Assembly (NCBI GenBank): GCA_016188675.1
Contig: JACPHJ010000040.1
Span: forward strand, 1-33,201
Length of the DNA stretch: 33,201 bases
Direction of reading: 5' to 3'
Source of the DNA: Planctomycetota bacterium
GTDB taxonomy: Bacteria > Planctomycetota > Brocadiia > Brocadiales > Brocadiaceae
A model generated the notes under the pieces. It ran no database searches and was not told the origin of the DNA. It worked only from the letters and a program-made list of their open reading frames with translations. A program made the translations under genes and the position numbers. Numbering within the stretch: the stretch's first letter is position 1; the number at the start of each line of letters is the position of its first letter. Positions 15,765 through 25,100 of the stretch are shown in pieces.

Positions 15765-17540
15765 ATGTCACAAATCAAGATACTTCCAGTATCTGTAATT
15801 AATAAAATTGCAGCGGGAGAGGTAATAGACCGTCCGGCATCTGTCGTAAAAGAGTTGATCGAGAATGCGATTGACGCTAAGGCAACGAGAATCGATACCT
15901 ATTTGGAAGACGGGGGGCGAAAATTGATTCGGGTCTCGGATGACGGTATCGGAATGGATGCAGAAGACCTTGCCCTCGCATTTCAAAGCCACGCTACCAG
16001 CAAACTTCACGATGCAGACGAGTTGTTTGCAATTCACACGCTGGGTTTTCGGGGAGAGGCGCTGCCGAGTATTGGAGCCGTTTCACACGCCAGTATCATC
16101 TCCAGGGTAAAAGGGGCTATGAATGGAGCAGAAATAAAGATTGATGGGGGAATTTTATCGGAAGTTAAGGAACGGGGTGCGCCTGAAGGCACACAAGTTG
16201 ACGTGCGCGATCTGTTTTTTAATACCCCTGTCCGTAAGAAATTTTTGAGGACAGTACCTACGGAAATGGCTTATATTTCAGAGGTGCTGACAAAATTTTC
16301 GCTGTCCTATCCGGCAATTCATTTTACGCTTATGCATAACAACAGAACCGTGTTTAATCTCCCGGCCGTTCAGGACACAGCCGAACGGATTGTTACATTT
16401 TTTGGAGAAGAGATGAGAAAGCATCTTATCCCCATATTTCTCAGGGAAGAGATGTTCACCCTTTCAGGATATATTGCCCCGCCTTTTTTTGATAAGAGTA
16501 ATGCAAGGATGCAGTTCATAGTTCTAAATGGCCGCTATATCAAGGACAATGCGATCTTTCGCGCTATTAGCGAGGCTTATCACGGAAAATTGATGCATAA
16601 GCGGTATCCGATCGTCTTCTTGTTTTTACAGGTGGAACCGTCCGAGGTAGACGTGAACGTTCATCCGACAAAGATCGAGGTGCGTTTTCGAAATACCAGC
16701 GCAATATATAATTATGTCCTCTCAGCGTTAAAAGAGGGTTTGAGTAAATCAACAATTAAAACTATCAGCGTACCAACTACCCTGCCTGGGTTAGAGAGGG
16801 AAACGGCAAAAACAGAAGAGGCCGATCTTATAAAAAAGACTTTATGGGAACGATTTTCTACGGAGAAATCAGAAGGGGAAATGCCGGGGAGATATGGTGA
16901 AATTCAGGCAAATATTAAAGCGGATAAGAAAGAAGAGGCCTTTGCCGTTGAAGGTAGTAACAAAAATAAGAGGACGTGTTTCCAAATTCACAATGCCTTT
17001 ATAATTGAGGAGACGGATGAAGGGTTGAACATCATAGATCAACACGCATTGCATGAAATAATTTTATATCATGAAATAGAAAGGAGCTTGCACGCTTCAA
17101 AATCACTGAGTCAGCGGTTACTGATACCGGAAATGGTAGAGTTGAGTCCCAAAGACTTTTTTAGCATTATCAGTTTGAAGGAATATTTAGGAACACTGGG
17201 ACTTGAGGTTGAGGAGTTTGGACAGCATACGATAGTGATCCGTGCTTTTCCGCAGATTCTGAAGCATTTAAATGCAAAGGATTTTGTTGAAAACTTATTG
17301 GCAGAACTGGGCGCAGATGATTCTCTGAAGGGTAAAGATAAGATTTTAAACAAACTAATCAATATCATGGCATGCAGGGGCGCTGTCAAGGCTGGACAAA
17401 GGTTAGAACCCCAAGAGATAGAAGCGCTTCTGGAAAAGAAAAAGAGCATAAATGCATATACAAATAATTGCCCGCATGGCAGACCAACGACCCTGTATTT
17501 TTCTCTGGATGAGTTACAAAAACAATTCAAGAGAAAATAG
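15765..17540 (+). CDS. mutL: DNA mismatch repair protein MutL
   Basis: MutL couples mismatch recognition by MutS to strand incision. The 591 residues carry the GHKL ATPase N-terminus (IAAGEVIDRPASVVKELIEN with Glu30 and Asn34, DDGIGM, ATSK, GFRGEALPSI). A variable linker and a C-terminal dimerisation/endonuclease domain follow. The endonuclease metal motif starts at Asp425 (DQHALHE), and ACRGAVKAG and CPHGRPT are also present, so this is the MutH-independent nicking type. The last motif glutamate appears shifted by one residue: His436-Glu437. The ATG at 15765 has only GGGAAAA as a weak ribosome binding site. The gene is divergent from the exported linker-protein gene. Confidence 0.96.
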   Translation: MSQIKILPVSVINKIAAGEVIDRPASVVKELIENAIDAKATRIDTYLEDGGRKLIRVSDDGIGMDAEDLALAFQSHATSKLHDADELFAIHTLGFRGEALPSIGAVSHASIISRVKGAMNGAEIKIDGGILSEVKERGAPEGTQVDVRDLFFNTPVRKKFLRTVPTEMAYISEVLTKFSLSYPAIHFTLMHNNRTVFNLPAVQDTAERIVTFFGEEMRKHLIPIFLREEMFTLSGYIAPPFFDKSNARMQFIVLNGRYIKDNAIFRAISEAYHGKLMHKRYPIVFLFLQVEPSEVDVNVHPTKIEVRFRNTSAIYNYVLSALKEGLSKSTIKTISVPTTLPGLERETAKTEEADLIKKTLWERFSTEKSEGEMPGRYGEIQANIKADKKEEAFAVEGSNKNKRTCFQIHNAFIIEETDEGLNIIDQHALHEIILYHEIERSLHASKSLSQRLLIPEMVELSPKDFFSIISLKEYLGTLGLEVEEFGQHTIVIRAFPQILKHLNAKDFVENLLAELGADDSLKGKDKILNKLINIMACRGAVKAGQRLEPQEIEALLEKKKSINAYTNNCPHGRPTTLYFSLDELQKQFKRK

Positions 17541-17712
17541 GGAGTTCCGTGGGTATAAAATTATCCTATGTTTTTTTATAATGAGCGTTTAAGCCTATAT
17601 GAACAATCAGAAATCCCTTGACTTTTATTTTTGTGAGTGATAACATTTTGGTGATAATTTCATTGCGGTATTTTATATCATAATAAAATAAGGCATCTTT
17701 CGGTACATATGT

Positions 17713-18078
17713 GTGTTTGAACTTATCGTTGAAACGGATTTCTCTGCGGCGCATAACCTGCGTGAATATAAGGGTCAATGCGAGAAGCTCCATGGCCACA
17801 ACTGGAAGGTACAGGTTGTTTTGAAGGCTGAAAAACTGGACAAGTTGGGTATGGTTATGGATTTTAGAGAAGTGAAAAAAGTTATTGGAGAAATCGTGAA
17901 TAAATTTGATCATGCCTATTTGAATGAACTTGCAGATTTTAAGGTTTTAAATCCTACCACTGAAAATCTTTCTAAAATACTTTACGACGAATTAAGCAAT
18001 GCATTACCATCAGGGGTGAAGGTTTTTAAGGTCACAACCTGGGAATCCGAGCGTTGTGGAGCTACATATTTCGAATAA
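17713..18078 (+). CDS. queD: 6-carboxytetrahydropterin synthase / PTPS family protein
   Basis: This 121-residue member of the 6-pyruvoyl-tetrahydropterin synthase family most likely makes 6-carboxytetrahydropterin for queuosine (QueD). Zinc ligands His14, His27 and His29 and catalytic Cys23 are in SAAHN and CEKLHGHNW. FDHAYLN and the C-terminal WESERCGATY are also family motifs. The GTG at 17713 is the only usual start because a TAA at 17689-17691 closes the frame; no strong ribosome binding site is seen. No queC, queE or queF lies beside it, so a different pterin role cannot be excluded. It precedes the HPS-RraA gene by 27 bases. Confidence 0.88.
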   Translation: MFELIVETDFSAAHNLREYKGQCEKLHGHNWKVQVVLKAEKLDKLGMVMDFREVKKVIGEIVNKFDHAYLNELADFKVLNPTTENLSKILYDELSNALPSGVKVFKVTTWESERCGATYFE

Positions 18079-18105
18079 AGGTTCTTTTACAATTGAGTAT
18101 AAATA

Positions 18106-19395
18106 ATGGCAGTAATATTCCAGGTAGCCCTCGATTTTGTTGATCTTCACAGGGCTGTAAAGGTTGCCGGGGAGGCGATTGAAGGTGGCGCTGACTGGCT
18201 GGAAATTGGCACTCCTCTTATTAAAAGCGAGGGGATGAATGCAGTACGTCATTTGAGGAAATTGTTTCCCAGCATAACCTTACTTGCAGACATGAAGACA
18301 ATGGATGCAGGCCGTATGGAAATGGAAATGGCTGCCAAAGCAGGCGCGAATATTGCCGTTGTGATGGGAGATGCCCCTGATTCGACCATTAAAGAATGCA
18401 TCCAGGCAGGGAAAAACTATGGTATAAAAGTCTGCGTAGACTTTATAAATAGCGCTAAAGTTGAGGAACGTCTTGCCGATATAGAAAGGTTAGGCGCAGA
18501 CTATATAGCCATCCATACCGCCATAGACGATCAAATGAGTGGAAAAACGCCTTTCAGCGTCTTGCAGCGCATTTGCAGTAAGGTAAAAATCCCTGTTGCG
18601 GTTGCGGGCGGTATTAATTCTGAGAATGTGATAGATGCGGTAAACGCCGGGGCGAGTATCGTTATAGTGGGTGGTTACATCAGCAAATCAAAGGATGCGA
18701 AAATTGCAGCAGAAAGCATTAAAACTGCTATCAAAGAGAATAGAAGAGTTGATACAGCGCTGTTTAAAAGGGTAACACGCGAAGGCATTCGGGAAGCGTT
18801 AATGAAACTTTCTACGGCAAATATTTCTGATGCCGGGCATCGCGCGGAAAGTATTACAGGTTTATATCCGATATATCAAAATATTAAATTAATAGGGAAT
18901 GCGGTTACCGTGAGGACGTTACCCGGTGATTGGGCTAAACCAGTTGAGGCTATAGATATTGCAAAAGAAGGAGACGTCGTTGTGATTGATGCCGGAGGAG
19001 TCGGTCCTGCAATTTGGGGGGAATTGGCAACTCACAGCGCGTTGCAAAAAAGAATAAGCGGGGTGGTAATTAACGGAGCAATGCGGGATATTGCAGAGAT
19101 CAGAAAGTTAAATTTTCCAGCCTTTACAAAAATGGTGATACCAACCGCCGGTGAGCCAAAAGGGTTTGGGGAAATTAATGTGCCAATTCAGATATCCGGA
19201 ATCAGGATTAATCCGGGGGATTGGATTATCGGAGATGACGACGGGTTGATGGTGATACCTTTGGCGGAGGCCGATGTGAGAGTTAATTACGGTATGGATT
19301 GTTTGGAAAGAGAAAACAGGATTCGAGAGGAAATATTATCTGAAAAAAGTTCTTTAGGAAAAGTTATGGATGTGTTAAAATGGGAAAAACGCTAA
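18106..19395 (+). CDS. Hexulose-6-phosphate synthase - RraA-like fusion
   Basis: Two enzymes are joined in one 429-residue chain. Residues 1 to about 215 form a TIM barrel of the orotidine-phosphate-decarboxylase superfamily. The hexulose-6-phosphate synthase signature LADMKTMDAG supplies Asp62, Lys64 and Asp67; AVAGGINSENV and GGYISK form the phosphate site. HPS condenses formaldehyde with ribulose 5-phosphate, or runs backward to make pentoses. From about 220 to the end is an RraA/HMG-CHA-aldolase-like domain, with GVVINGAMRD (319-328) and GDDDGLMVIP. Such fusions are known, mainly in archaea and some bacteria, and the RraA part is often annotated as a ribonuclease regulator, although an aldolase-type activity is as likely. 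No 6-phospho-3-hexuloisomerase (hxlB) gene lies in the window. Confidence 0.9.
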   Translation: MAVIFQVALDFVDLHRAVKVAGEAIEGGADWLEIGTPLIKSEGMNAVRHLRKLFPSITLLADMKTMDAGRMEMEMAAKAGANIAVVMGDAPDSTIKECIQAGKNYGIKVCVDFINSAKVEERLADIERLGADYIAIHTAIDDQMSGKTPFSVLQRICSKVKIPVAVAGGINSENVIDAVNAGASIVIVGGYISKSKDAKIAAESIKTAIKENRRVDTALFKRVTREGIREALMKLSTANISDAGHRAESITGLYPIYQNIKLIGNAVTVRTLPGDWAKPVEAIDIAKEGDVVVIDAGGVGPAIWGELATHSALQKRISGVVINGAMRDIAEIRKLNFPAFTKMVIPTAGEPKGFGEINVPIQISGIRINPGDWIIGDDDGLMVIPLAEADVRVNYGMDCLERENRIREEILSEKSSLGKVMDVLKWEKR

Positions 19396-19432
19396 TTAGA
19401 TTTAGTCTTGAGTTCCATAGGGGTAATGAACA

Positions 19433-19930
19433 ATGAAATGCGAATCTTGTAATAAAAAGCATGCGACGGTGCATTTAACGGAGATCGTTGGCACTGCAAA
19501 GAAGGAACGACATCTTTGTGAAGAGTGTGCGCAGAGCATCAATACACATCTGACAAAAATACCTTCGCCCACTGAAATATTAACAAGCCTCATTAATCAG
19601 GTAGCGCCTGAAATCAATGAGATGTCCAAGATCGTTTGTCCCGTGTGCGGACTATCTTATTTGGAATTCCGCTCCAATGGCCGTTTGGGCTGCCCGATGG
19701 ATTATACCATTTTTAGAAAAGGGCTAATCCCTTTATTGGAAAAGATGCACAGCAATACTCAGCATGTCGGAAAAGTGCCTTCAAGGGCAGGGAAAGAATT
19801 AATAAAGAAAAATGAACTCATGCAGTTGCGGAATGAACTGAATAAGGCCATAGAAAAAGAAGATTATGAAAGGGCTGCTGAATTAAGGGATAAAATTTAT
19901 GAGCTTTCAGGCGACAACGATGAAGATTAG
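19433..19930 (+). CDS. mcsA: McsA-like zinc-finger / UVR-motif protein
   Basis: The 165-residue protein has two cysteine clusters (Cys3, Cys6, Cys29, Cys32 and Cys69, Cys72, Cys87; the expected eighth cysteine is missing, GCPMDY). A C-terminal UvrB/UvrC-type helical hairpin (about 125-160, ELNKAIEKEDYERAAELRDKI) follows. In Bacillus, McsA binds and activates the protein arginine kinase McsB and helps ClpC. The gene directly overlaps mcsB and is followed by clpC, which fixes the assignment. AGGGG at about 11 bases before the ATG is the probable ribosome binding site. Confidence 0.92.
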   Translation: MKCESCNKKHATVHLTEIVGTAKKERHLCEECAQSINTHLTKIPSPTEILTSLINQVAPEINEMSKIVCPVCGLSYLEFRSNGRLGCPMDYTIFRKGLIPLLEKMHSNTQHVGKVPSRAGKELIKKNELMQLRNELNKAIEKEDYERAAELRDKIYELSGDNDED

Positions 19931-20987
19931 CGATCTTGCTGATAATACGGGTGAATGGCTCAGAGGCACAGGTCCTGAGTCAGACATCGTCATTAGCAGC
20001 AGGATTCGTTTGGCCAGGAATGTGGCGCGATTTCCCTTTCTTTCAAGGGCCAATGTAAAACAAAAAAAGGAACTCGAAGAGATTATAAGGGACAGGATTA
20101 AGGACGCTGATATTTCACAGGATCTTTGTTATCTGAACCTTGCGGATATTACGCCCGTAGACAGGCTTTTTTTGGTAGAACGACACCTTATCAGCAGGGA
20201 ACATGCCGGGGGCGAGGGTGAGCGGGGCGTTGCCTTTGGTAAATCGGAAACCGTCAGTCTGATGGTTAACGAAGAAGACCATTTAAGGATACAGGTGATT
20301 CGCTCCGGATTTGAACTAAAAGAGGCATGGAAAACGATAGATGATATAGATAATAAGTTGGAGAAAAAATTAAATTATGCTTATTCTTCACGGTTCGGAT
20401 ATCTAACGGCCTGCCCTACAAATGTTGGCACAGGGATGAGGGCGTCAGTTATGTTACATTTGCCGGCATTAGGGATGACTCATCATATCGAGAAGGTGTT
20501 TACCGCCGTTATGAAGCTCGGATTGGTGGTCAGGGGGCTATATGGTGAAGGGACGCAAGTTTCAGGGGACTTATATCAAATCTCTAACCAGTTTACTCTT
20601 GGCAAATCGGAAGTGGAAATTATTGAAATTATTGAAAGTGTGATTCCCAGGATTACCAGTTATGAGCGGATGGCGAGAAAGGCGCTCGTTTCTGAAAGTC
20701 GCGAACAGTTAGAGGACCGTGTATGGCGGTCTTATGGTATGCTCAAGGTGGCGAGACTGATTTCTTCAGAAGAGATTATGCATCTGCTCTCTCAAGTCAG
20801 AATGGGAGTCAATTTGGGAATAATTAATGATATTGAAATGAAAACGTTAAATGAGCTTTTCATTCTCACGCTGCCGGGACACTTACAAAAGCTGGAAGGA
20901 CGCGAGCTTAATTCCACACAGAGGAATATTATTCGCGCATCATATGTAAGGAAACGCCTGGAAAAGATAAAAAGTTTGAAAGGATAG
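19920..20987 (+). CDS. mcsB: Protein arginine kinase McsB
   Basis: McsB phosphorylates arginine residues and thereby marks proteins for ClpCP degradation. The phosphagen-kinase catalytic domain shows SSRIRLARNVARFPF, the SREHAGGEGERGVAFG loop, FGYLTACPTNVGTGMRAS with the signature Cys, and HLPAL. A C-terminal helical region follows. The start is either the ATG at 19920 (355 residues) or the in-frame ATG at 19899 (362 residues). Both overlap the end of mcsA, implying translational coupling; the shorter form begins MKISDLADN. Seven bases separate mcsB from clpC. The set corresponds to mcsA-mcsB-clpC of Firmicutes but with no ctsR repressor gene upstream. Confidence 0.94.
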   Translation: MKISDLADNTGEWLRGTGPESDIVISSRIRLARNVARFPFLSRANVKQKKELEEIIRDRIKDADISQDLCYLNLADITPVDRLFLVERHLISREHAGGEGERGVAFGKSETVSLMVNEEDHLRIQVIRSGFELKEAWKTIDDIDNKLEKKLNYAYSSRFGYLTACPTNVGTGMRASVMLHLPALGMTHHIEKVFTAVMKLGLVVRGLYGEGTQVSGDLYQISNQFTLGKSEVEIIEIIESVIPRITSYERMARKALVSESREQLEDRVWRSYGMLKVARLISSEEIMHLLSQVRMGVNLGIINDIEMKTLNELFILTLPGHLQKLEGRELNSTQRNIIRASYVRKRLEKIKSLKG

Positions 20988-20994
20988 GTGTATT

Positions 20995-23190
20995 ATGTTT
21001 GATCGATTTACTGACCGTGCCAGAAAGGTGATGGCGCTTGCACGAGAAGAGGCCCGGCGATTTAACCACGAATATATTGGAACTGAGCATATCCTGTTAG
21101 GGTTGGTGAAGGAAGGCAGCGGCGTTGCTGCCAACGTTTTGCAAAACCTGGATATAGAGTTGAAAAAAATACGCCTGGAGGTAGAAAAAATTGTACAGAG
21201 CGGATCAGACCTGGTTTCTGTTGGGCAGTTGCCATTTACCCCGCGCGTAAAAAAGGTACTGGAATATGCGATGGAGGAGGCGCGGGCTTTAGGCCATAAT
21301 TATATTGGAACGGAACATTTATTATTGGGATTGCTGAGAGAGCAGGAAGGTGTTGCTGCCCAGGTATTGTTAAATCTGGGGGTAAAACTCGAAGACGTAC
21401 GGGAGGAAGTTATTGGCCTGTTAGGTTCGGAAGCTGTTCAGGGAGGCGTAAGTCAGGAGAAAGAAGAAAAGAAGGGGAAGTCAAAGACTCCTGCATTGGA
21501 CTCTTTCGGCAGGGATCTCACGCAGCAGGCACGGGAACATGAACTTGATCCGGTCATCGGACGACAGGATGTGATCGAACGCGTTATTCAGGTATTGTGC
21601 CGCCGAACCAAGAATAACCCTGTTTTGCTGGGTGAGGCTGGGGTAGGAAAAACGGCAATCGTTGAGGGCCTTGCGCAGGCTGTAGTTCAGGGGAATATCC
21701 CGGAACTGTTAAGAGACCGCAGGATTGTGGCGTTAGACCTTGCAATGATGGTGGCTGGCACAAAATACAGAGGTCAGTTCGAAGAGCGTATTAAAGCGGT
21801 AATGTCAGAAGTAAAAAGGGCAAAGAACATTATCCTGTTTATTGATGAGTTGCATACACTTGTGGGTGCAGGCGGCGCTGAAGGCGCCATTGATGCGTCC
21901 AATGTTTTGAAACCTGCTTTATCACGGGGAGAAATCCAGTGTATTGGCGCTACTACGTTGGATGAATACAGGAAATATATTGAAAAAGACGGCGCACTCG
22001 AAAGAAGGTTCCAAACGATTGTCGTTGAACCTCCTTCAAAGACAGAGACCATTGAAATATTAAAAGGGCTGCGCGACAGGTACGAGGCGCATCACAAGGT
22101 TCAAATTACGGATGACGCATTAGAGGCGGCAACCGAACTATCGATTCGCTACATTACAGGAAGATACCTTCCTGACAAGGCGATTGACGTGATTGATGAG
22201 TCATGCGCGAGGATACGACTCAAGGCGACCACACAGCCGCCTGACTTGAGACATATAGAGGAAGAAATCAATAAACTTGAAAAAGACAAGGACGAGTCCG
22301 TTGCAATTCAGGATTTTGAAAGGGCTGCCCGGTTAAGAGACAAGGCCGACAAATTGAAAAAGAAAAAGGAAACAATCGAGAAAGAATGGCGAGAAACCCG
22401 CGCGGAAGTTGAGGGTGTCGTGAATGGTGAAATTGTAGCCGAGGTTGTTTCTAAAATGACGGGAATTCCCATCACACGCATAGAATCTGCAGAAGCCAAA
22501 AAGCTGCTTCGTATGGAAGAGGAACTTCATAAGATGGTGGTTAGCCAGGAGGAGGCTACAAAGGCGATTGCCAAGGCGATACGGCGCTCTCGCGCAGGTC
22601 TGAAGAACCCGAATCGCCCTGTTGCGTCTTTTATATTTGTGGGGCCATCCGGTGTGGGAAAGACGCACCTCGCAAGGTCATTGGCAAAATTTATGTTTGG
22701 GGAAGAGGAAGCGCTTATCCAGATAGACATGTCGGAATACATGGAAAAACATAATATTTCACGATTGATTGGCGCTCCTCCGGGTTATATTGGTTATGAA
22801 GAAGGGGGACAGTTGACGGAAAAGATTCGCCGTCGTCCTTACGCAGTCGTATTGCTGGATGAAATTGAGAAGGCGCATCCTGATGTGTTCAACATGTTGT
22901 TACAGATTATGGAAGACGGGAAATTGACGGACAGTTTTGGTCGTCACGTAGACTTCCGCAACGTGGTCATTATCATGACTTCTAACATTGGAGCGGACGT
23001 TATTAAAAACCAGGCATCTTTGGGCTTTAAAAAGACCACCGATGAGCATACCTATGAGATGATGAAGGAGCAACTAAAGAAGGAGGTTGACAAACACTTC
23101 CGTCCGGAGTTTATAAACAGGGTGGATAATATCATCGTCTTCAAACCGCTGAATAAAGAGGATTTGAAGAAGATTATCAAGATCGAATAA
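20995..23190 (+). CDS. clpC: ClpC AAA+ unfoldase, main part, ended by an in-frame TAA
   Basis: ClpC unfolds substrates and feeds them to ClpP. The 731 residues contain the double Clp N-domain (1 to about 145) and D1 with Walker A GEAGVGKT (213-220) and Walker [12 protein letters not shown] middle region with a UVR-like motif ([18 protein letters not shown]) follows, then D2 with Walker A GPSGVGKT (550-557) and [13 protein letters not shown]. The ClpP-docking loop is Leu676-Gly677-Phe678 (ASLGFKK), so a ClpP partner is expected. The frame stops at TAA 23188-23190 inside the D2 small subdomain. The missing end is encoded in the same frame just downstream. Restoring one sense codon (TTA for TAA) would give a normal ClpC of 826 residues. 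AGGTG before the ATG is the ribosome binding site. Confidence 0.93.
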   Translation: MFDRFTDRARKVMALAREEARRFNHEYIGTEHILLGLVKEGSGVAANVLQNLDIELKKIRLEVEKIVQSGSDLVSVGQLPFTPRVKKVLEYAMEEARALGHNYIGTEHLLLGLLREQEGVAAQVLLNLGVKLEDVREEVIGLLGSEAVQGGVSQEKEEKKGKSKTPALDSFGRDLTQQAREHELDPVIGRQDVIERVIQVLCRRTKNNPVLLGEAGVGKTAIVEGLAQAVVQGNIPELLRDRRIVALDLAMMVAGTKYRGQFEERIKAVMSEVKRAKNIILFIDELHTLVGAGGAEGAIDASNVLKPALSRGEIQCIGATTLDEYRKYIEKDGALERRFQTIVVEPPSKTETIEILKGLRDRYEAHHKVQITDDALEAATELSIRYITGRYLPDKAIDVIDESCARIRLKATTQPPDLRHIEEEINKLEKDKDESVAIQDFERAARLRDKADKLKKKKETIEKEWRETRAEVEGVVNGEIVAEVVSKMTGIPITRIESAEAKKLLRMEEELHKMVVSQEEATKAIAKAIRRSRAGLKNPNRPVASFIFVGPSGVGKTHLARSLAKFMFGEEEALIQIDMSEYMEKHNISRLIGAPPGYIGYEEGGQLTEKIRRRPYAVVLLDEIEKAHPDVFNMLLQIMEDGKLTDSFGRHVDFRNVVIIMTSNIGADVIKNQASLGFKKTTDEHTYEMMKEQLKKEVDKHFRPEFINRVDNIIVFKPLNKEDLKKIIKIE

Positions 23191-23196
23191 AAGAAC

Positions 23197-23475
23197 GTGA
23201 AAAAGAGGCTGGATAATTACAACATCAGCATTACGCTTACGGATGAGGTATTGGATTTTCTCATAGAGAAGGGGTACAACCAAAATTTTGGGGCGCGTCC
23301 ACTTCGAAGGGCGATAGAAAATTATTTAGAGGATCCTCTCTCCGAAGAAATATTACAGGGTAGATTCGAAGGGAAGAAACATGTAAAGGCAAGGGTACAT
23401 GAGGGTAAATTGGTCTTTGATGAGGTCGTTGAGAGTCCGGCACCTGCGCTGGCGAATGCTGACAGTAGCCTGTAA
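23197..23475 (+). CDS. clpC: Detached C-terminal end of ClpC (D2 small subdomain)
   Basis: This 92-residue stretch is in the same reading frame as clpC. It reads as its natural end: VKKRLDNYNISITLTDEV, GYNQNFGARPLRRAIENYLEDPLSEEIL with the sensor-2 GARPLRR motif, then a short acidic tail. The GTG at 23197, six bases after the TAA, could restart translation but lacks a good ribosome binding site. It could be made by reinitiation, by readthrough of the TAA, or not at all. If the stop is real the ClpC hexamer would need this piece in trans, because the sensor-2 arginine contacts ATP of D2. Confidence 0.75.
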   Translation: MKKRLDNYNISITLTDEVLDFLIEKGYNQNFGARPLRRAIENYLEDPLSEEILQGRFEGKKHVKARVHEGKLVFDEVVESPAPALANADSSL

Positions 23476-23501
23476 ATGAGATGAAACAAATAAAGATAAA
23501 T

Positions 23502-23531
23502 AAAGGGGAGAGTCCAACTCTTCCCTTTTTT
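23502..23531 (+). terminator. Intrinsic terminator of the mcsA-mcsB-clpC operon
   Basis: GGGGAGAGT (23505-23513) and ACTCTTCCC (23517-23525) pair with one G-T wobble and a 3-base loop. Six T residues follow (23526-23531). Confidence 0.88.
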
Positions 23532-23550
23532 ATTTTATCGCTCTAAAGAT

Positions 23551-23628
23551 GTCATTCCCGCATGTCTTTAGCGGGAATCTAGACAGACAAAGCTCTCTGG
23601 ATACCCGATAGAAGCGTTCGGGTATGAC
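23551..23628. repeat. Dispersed repeat GTCATTCCCGC...GGGTATGAC
   Basis: A 78-base element between clpC and radA has an outer inverted pair GTCAT/ATGAC and inner hairpins (CCCGCATGTCTTTAGCGGG and ATACCCGATAGAAGCGTTCGGGTAT). It looks like a genome-wide extragenic palindrome; no second copy occurs in this window. Confidence 0.65.
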
Positions 23629-23737
23629 AAAAGTCGTGCACGCAAATTTCTAACGGGATAACGTTAACATTGAATGCTTGTTATTCCGAGCGGACAACTT
23701 CCTTTTGGCGTTAACTGTAGTTTTCGGGAATATAAGT

Positions 23738-25096
23738 ATGGCCAAAACGGGTGTGGTTTATGTTTGCCAGCATTGCGGTTGGAAAAGTCTCAAATGGGTC
23801 GGACGCTGTGGCGGTTGTGGAGAATGGGACTCGACGGTAGAAGAAATTAATGCGGGCGCTGGTTTAGGTTGTAAATCAGTTACCCTCAATCGTGAGCTGC
23901 CGCAGCCGATAACGAATATAAAATTACTGGAATGTCCCTGTATAGAGACAGGGATGGAAGAATTCGACAGGATTTTGGGCGGCGGGCTGATTGTAGGTTC
24001 GGCAGTATTGATCGGAGGGACGCCTGGGATAGGCAAGTCCACGCTTCTTTTGCAGGTGTGTCAGTATATCAGTAATAAAGGATATACCACCCTTTATGTG
24101 ACCGGAGAAGAGTCTGTGGCTCAAACAAAACTTCGGGCTGAGAGGTTATCCATCCTGTCGGATAATTTGCTGGTTGTTGCAGAAACGAATCTGGATTTTA
24201 TCCTGGAAAATATTCACAACACGCATCCAACCCTGGTTGTGATAGATTCCATTCAGATGATTTATAAACCGCAATTGGAGTCTTCTCCCGGGACGGTCGC
24301 ACAGGTACGGCAATGCGCCAATGAGTTGATCTTTAATGCCAAGTCTACAGGGTCGGCTATTTTCCTGGTAGGGCATGTAACCAAGGAAGGGATCATTGCG
24401 GGTCCCAAAGTATTGGAACACATGGCCGACACGGTTTTGTATTTCGAAGGAGAGAAATTCCAGTGCTATCGCATCTTGCGGGTGGTCAAGAACAGGTTCG
24501 GTTCCACCGATGAAATCGGCATTTTCGAGATGCGAAAAAATGGGTTGCAGCCGGTAGACAATCCTTCTGAAATCTTTATTTCTCAGGGTAGAAGGATCAG
24601 CGCAGGCTCAGCTATCATTTCGTGCATGGAAGGGACTCGCGCATTATTGGTCGAGATACAGGCGCTTGTAACAAGGGCAAACTTTGGCATGCCGGAACGA
24701 AAGGTGAGCGGGGTTGATTATAATCGGGTCTCGATGATTCTGGCCATTCTCGAAAAGCGGATAGGACTAAAACTGGGGGGGCAGGATATTTTTGTGAATA
24801 TCGTAGGCGGCGTTCAGGTAGATGAACCCGCAGCCGATCTCGGTATTGCCATGACGATTGCATCGAGTTTTAAGGAGAAGGCAATATCTCCGGACACCGT
24901 ATTTGTTGGAGAAGTAGGGCTTGGCGGGGAGGTTCGCAGTGTAAACCAGATTGAAATCCGGTTAAAAGAGGCGCAAAGATTGGGTTTCAAAAAGGCTGTT
25001 ATTCCAAAAGACAACGCAAAAGGTATTGGCAAGGACTTTGAGATAGAGTTGATAGAGGTATGTTATCTTTCCGAGGCTGTCGAAATTATAGGATAA
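23738..25096 (+). CDS. radA: DNA repair protein RadA/Sms
   Basis: RadA is a RecA-like ATPase that drives branch migration in recombination. From the ATG at 23738 (MAKTGVVYVCQHCGW) it has 452 residues. They comprise a C4 zinc finger (CQHCGW...CGGCGEW), Walker A GGTPGIGKST, Walker B VVIDSIQ, the RadA-specific KNRFG motif (VVKNRFGSTDEIG) and a C-terminal Lon-protease-like domain with FVGEVGLGGEVRSV. An in-frame upstream start (23678) would add 20 hydrophobic, non-conserved residues and is unlikely; GGGAA precedes the preferred ATG. The SHOCT protein begins four bases after the stop, so the two share a transcript. Confidence 0.95.
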   Translation: MAKTGVVYVCQHCGWKSLKWVGRCGGCGEWDSTVEEINAGAGLGCKSVTLNRELPQPITNIKLLECPCIETGMEEFDRILGGGLIVGSAVLIGGTPGIGKSTLLLQVCQYISNKGYTTLYVTGEESVAQTKLRAERLSILSDNLLVVAETNLDFILENIHNTHPTLVVIDSIQMIYKPQLESSPGTVAQVRQCANELIFNAKSTGSAIFLVGHVTKEGIIAGPKVLEHMADTVLYFEGEKFQCYRILRVVKNRFGSTDEIGIFEMRKNGLQPVDNPSEIFISQGRRISAGSAIISCMEGTRALLVEIQALVTRANFGMPERKVSGVDYNRVSMILAILEKRIGLKLGGQDIFVNIVGGVQVDEPAADLGIAMTIASSFKEKAISPDTVFVGEVGLGGEVRSVNQIEIRLKEAQRLGFKKAVIPKDNAKGIGKDFEIELIEVCYLSEAVEIIG

Positions 25097-25100
25097 ATTT

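Noticed and set aside
17541-17712. Possible preQ1 riboswitch ahead of the QueD-like gene
   Set aside because: No C-rich loop plus A-rich tail pseudoknot pattern is visible.
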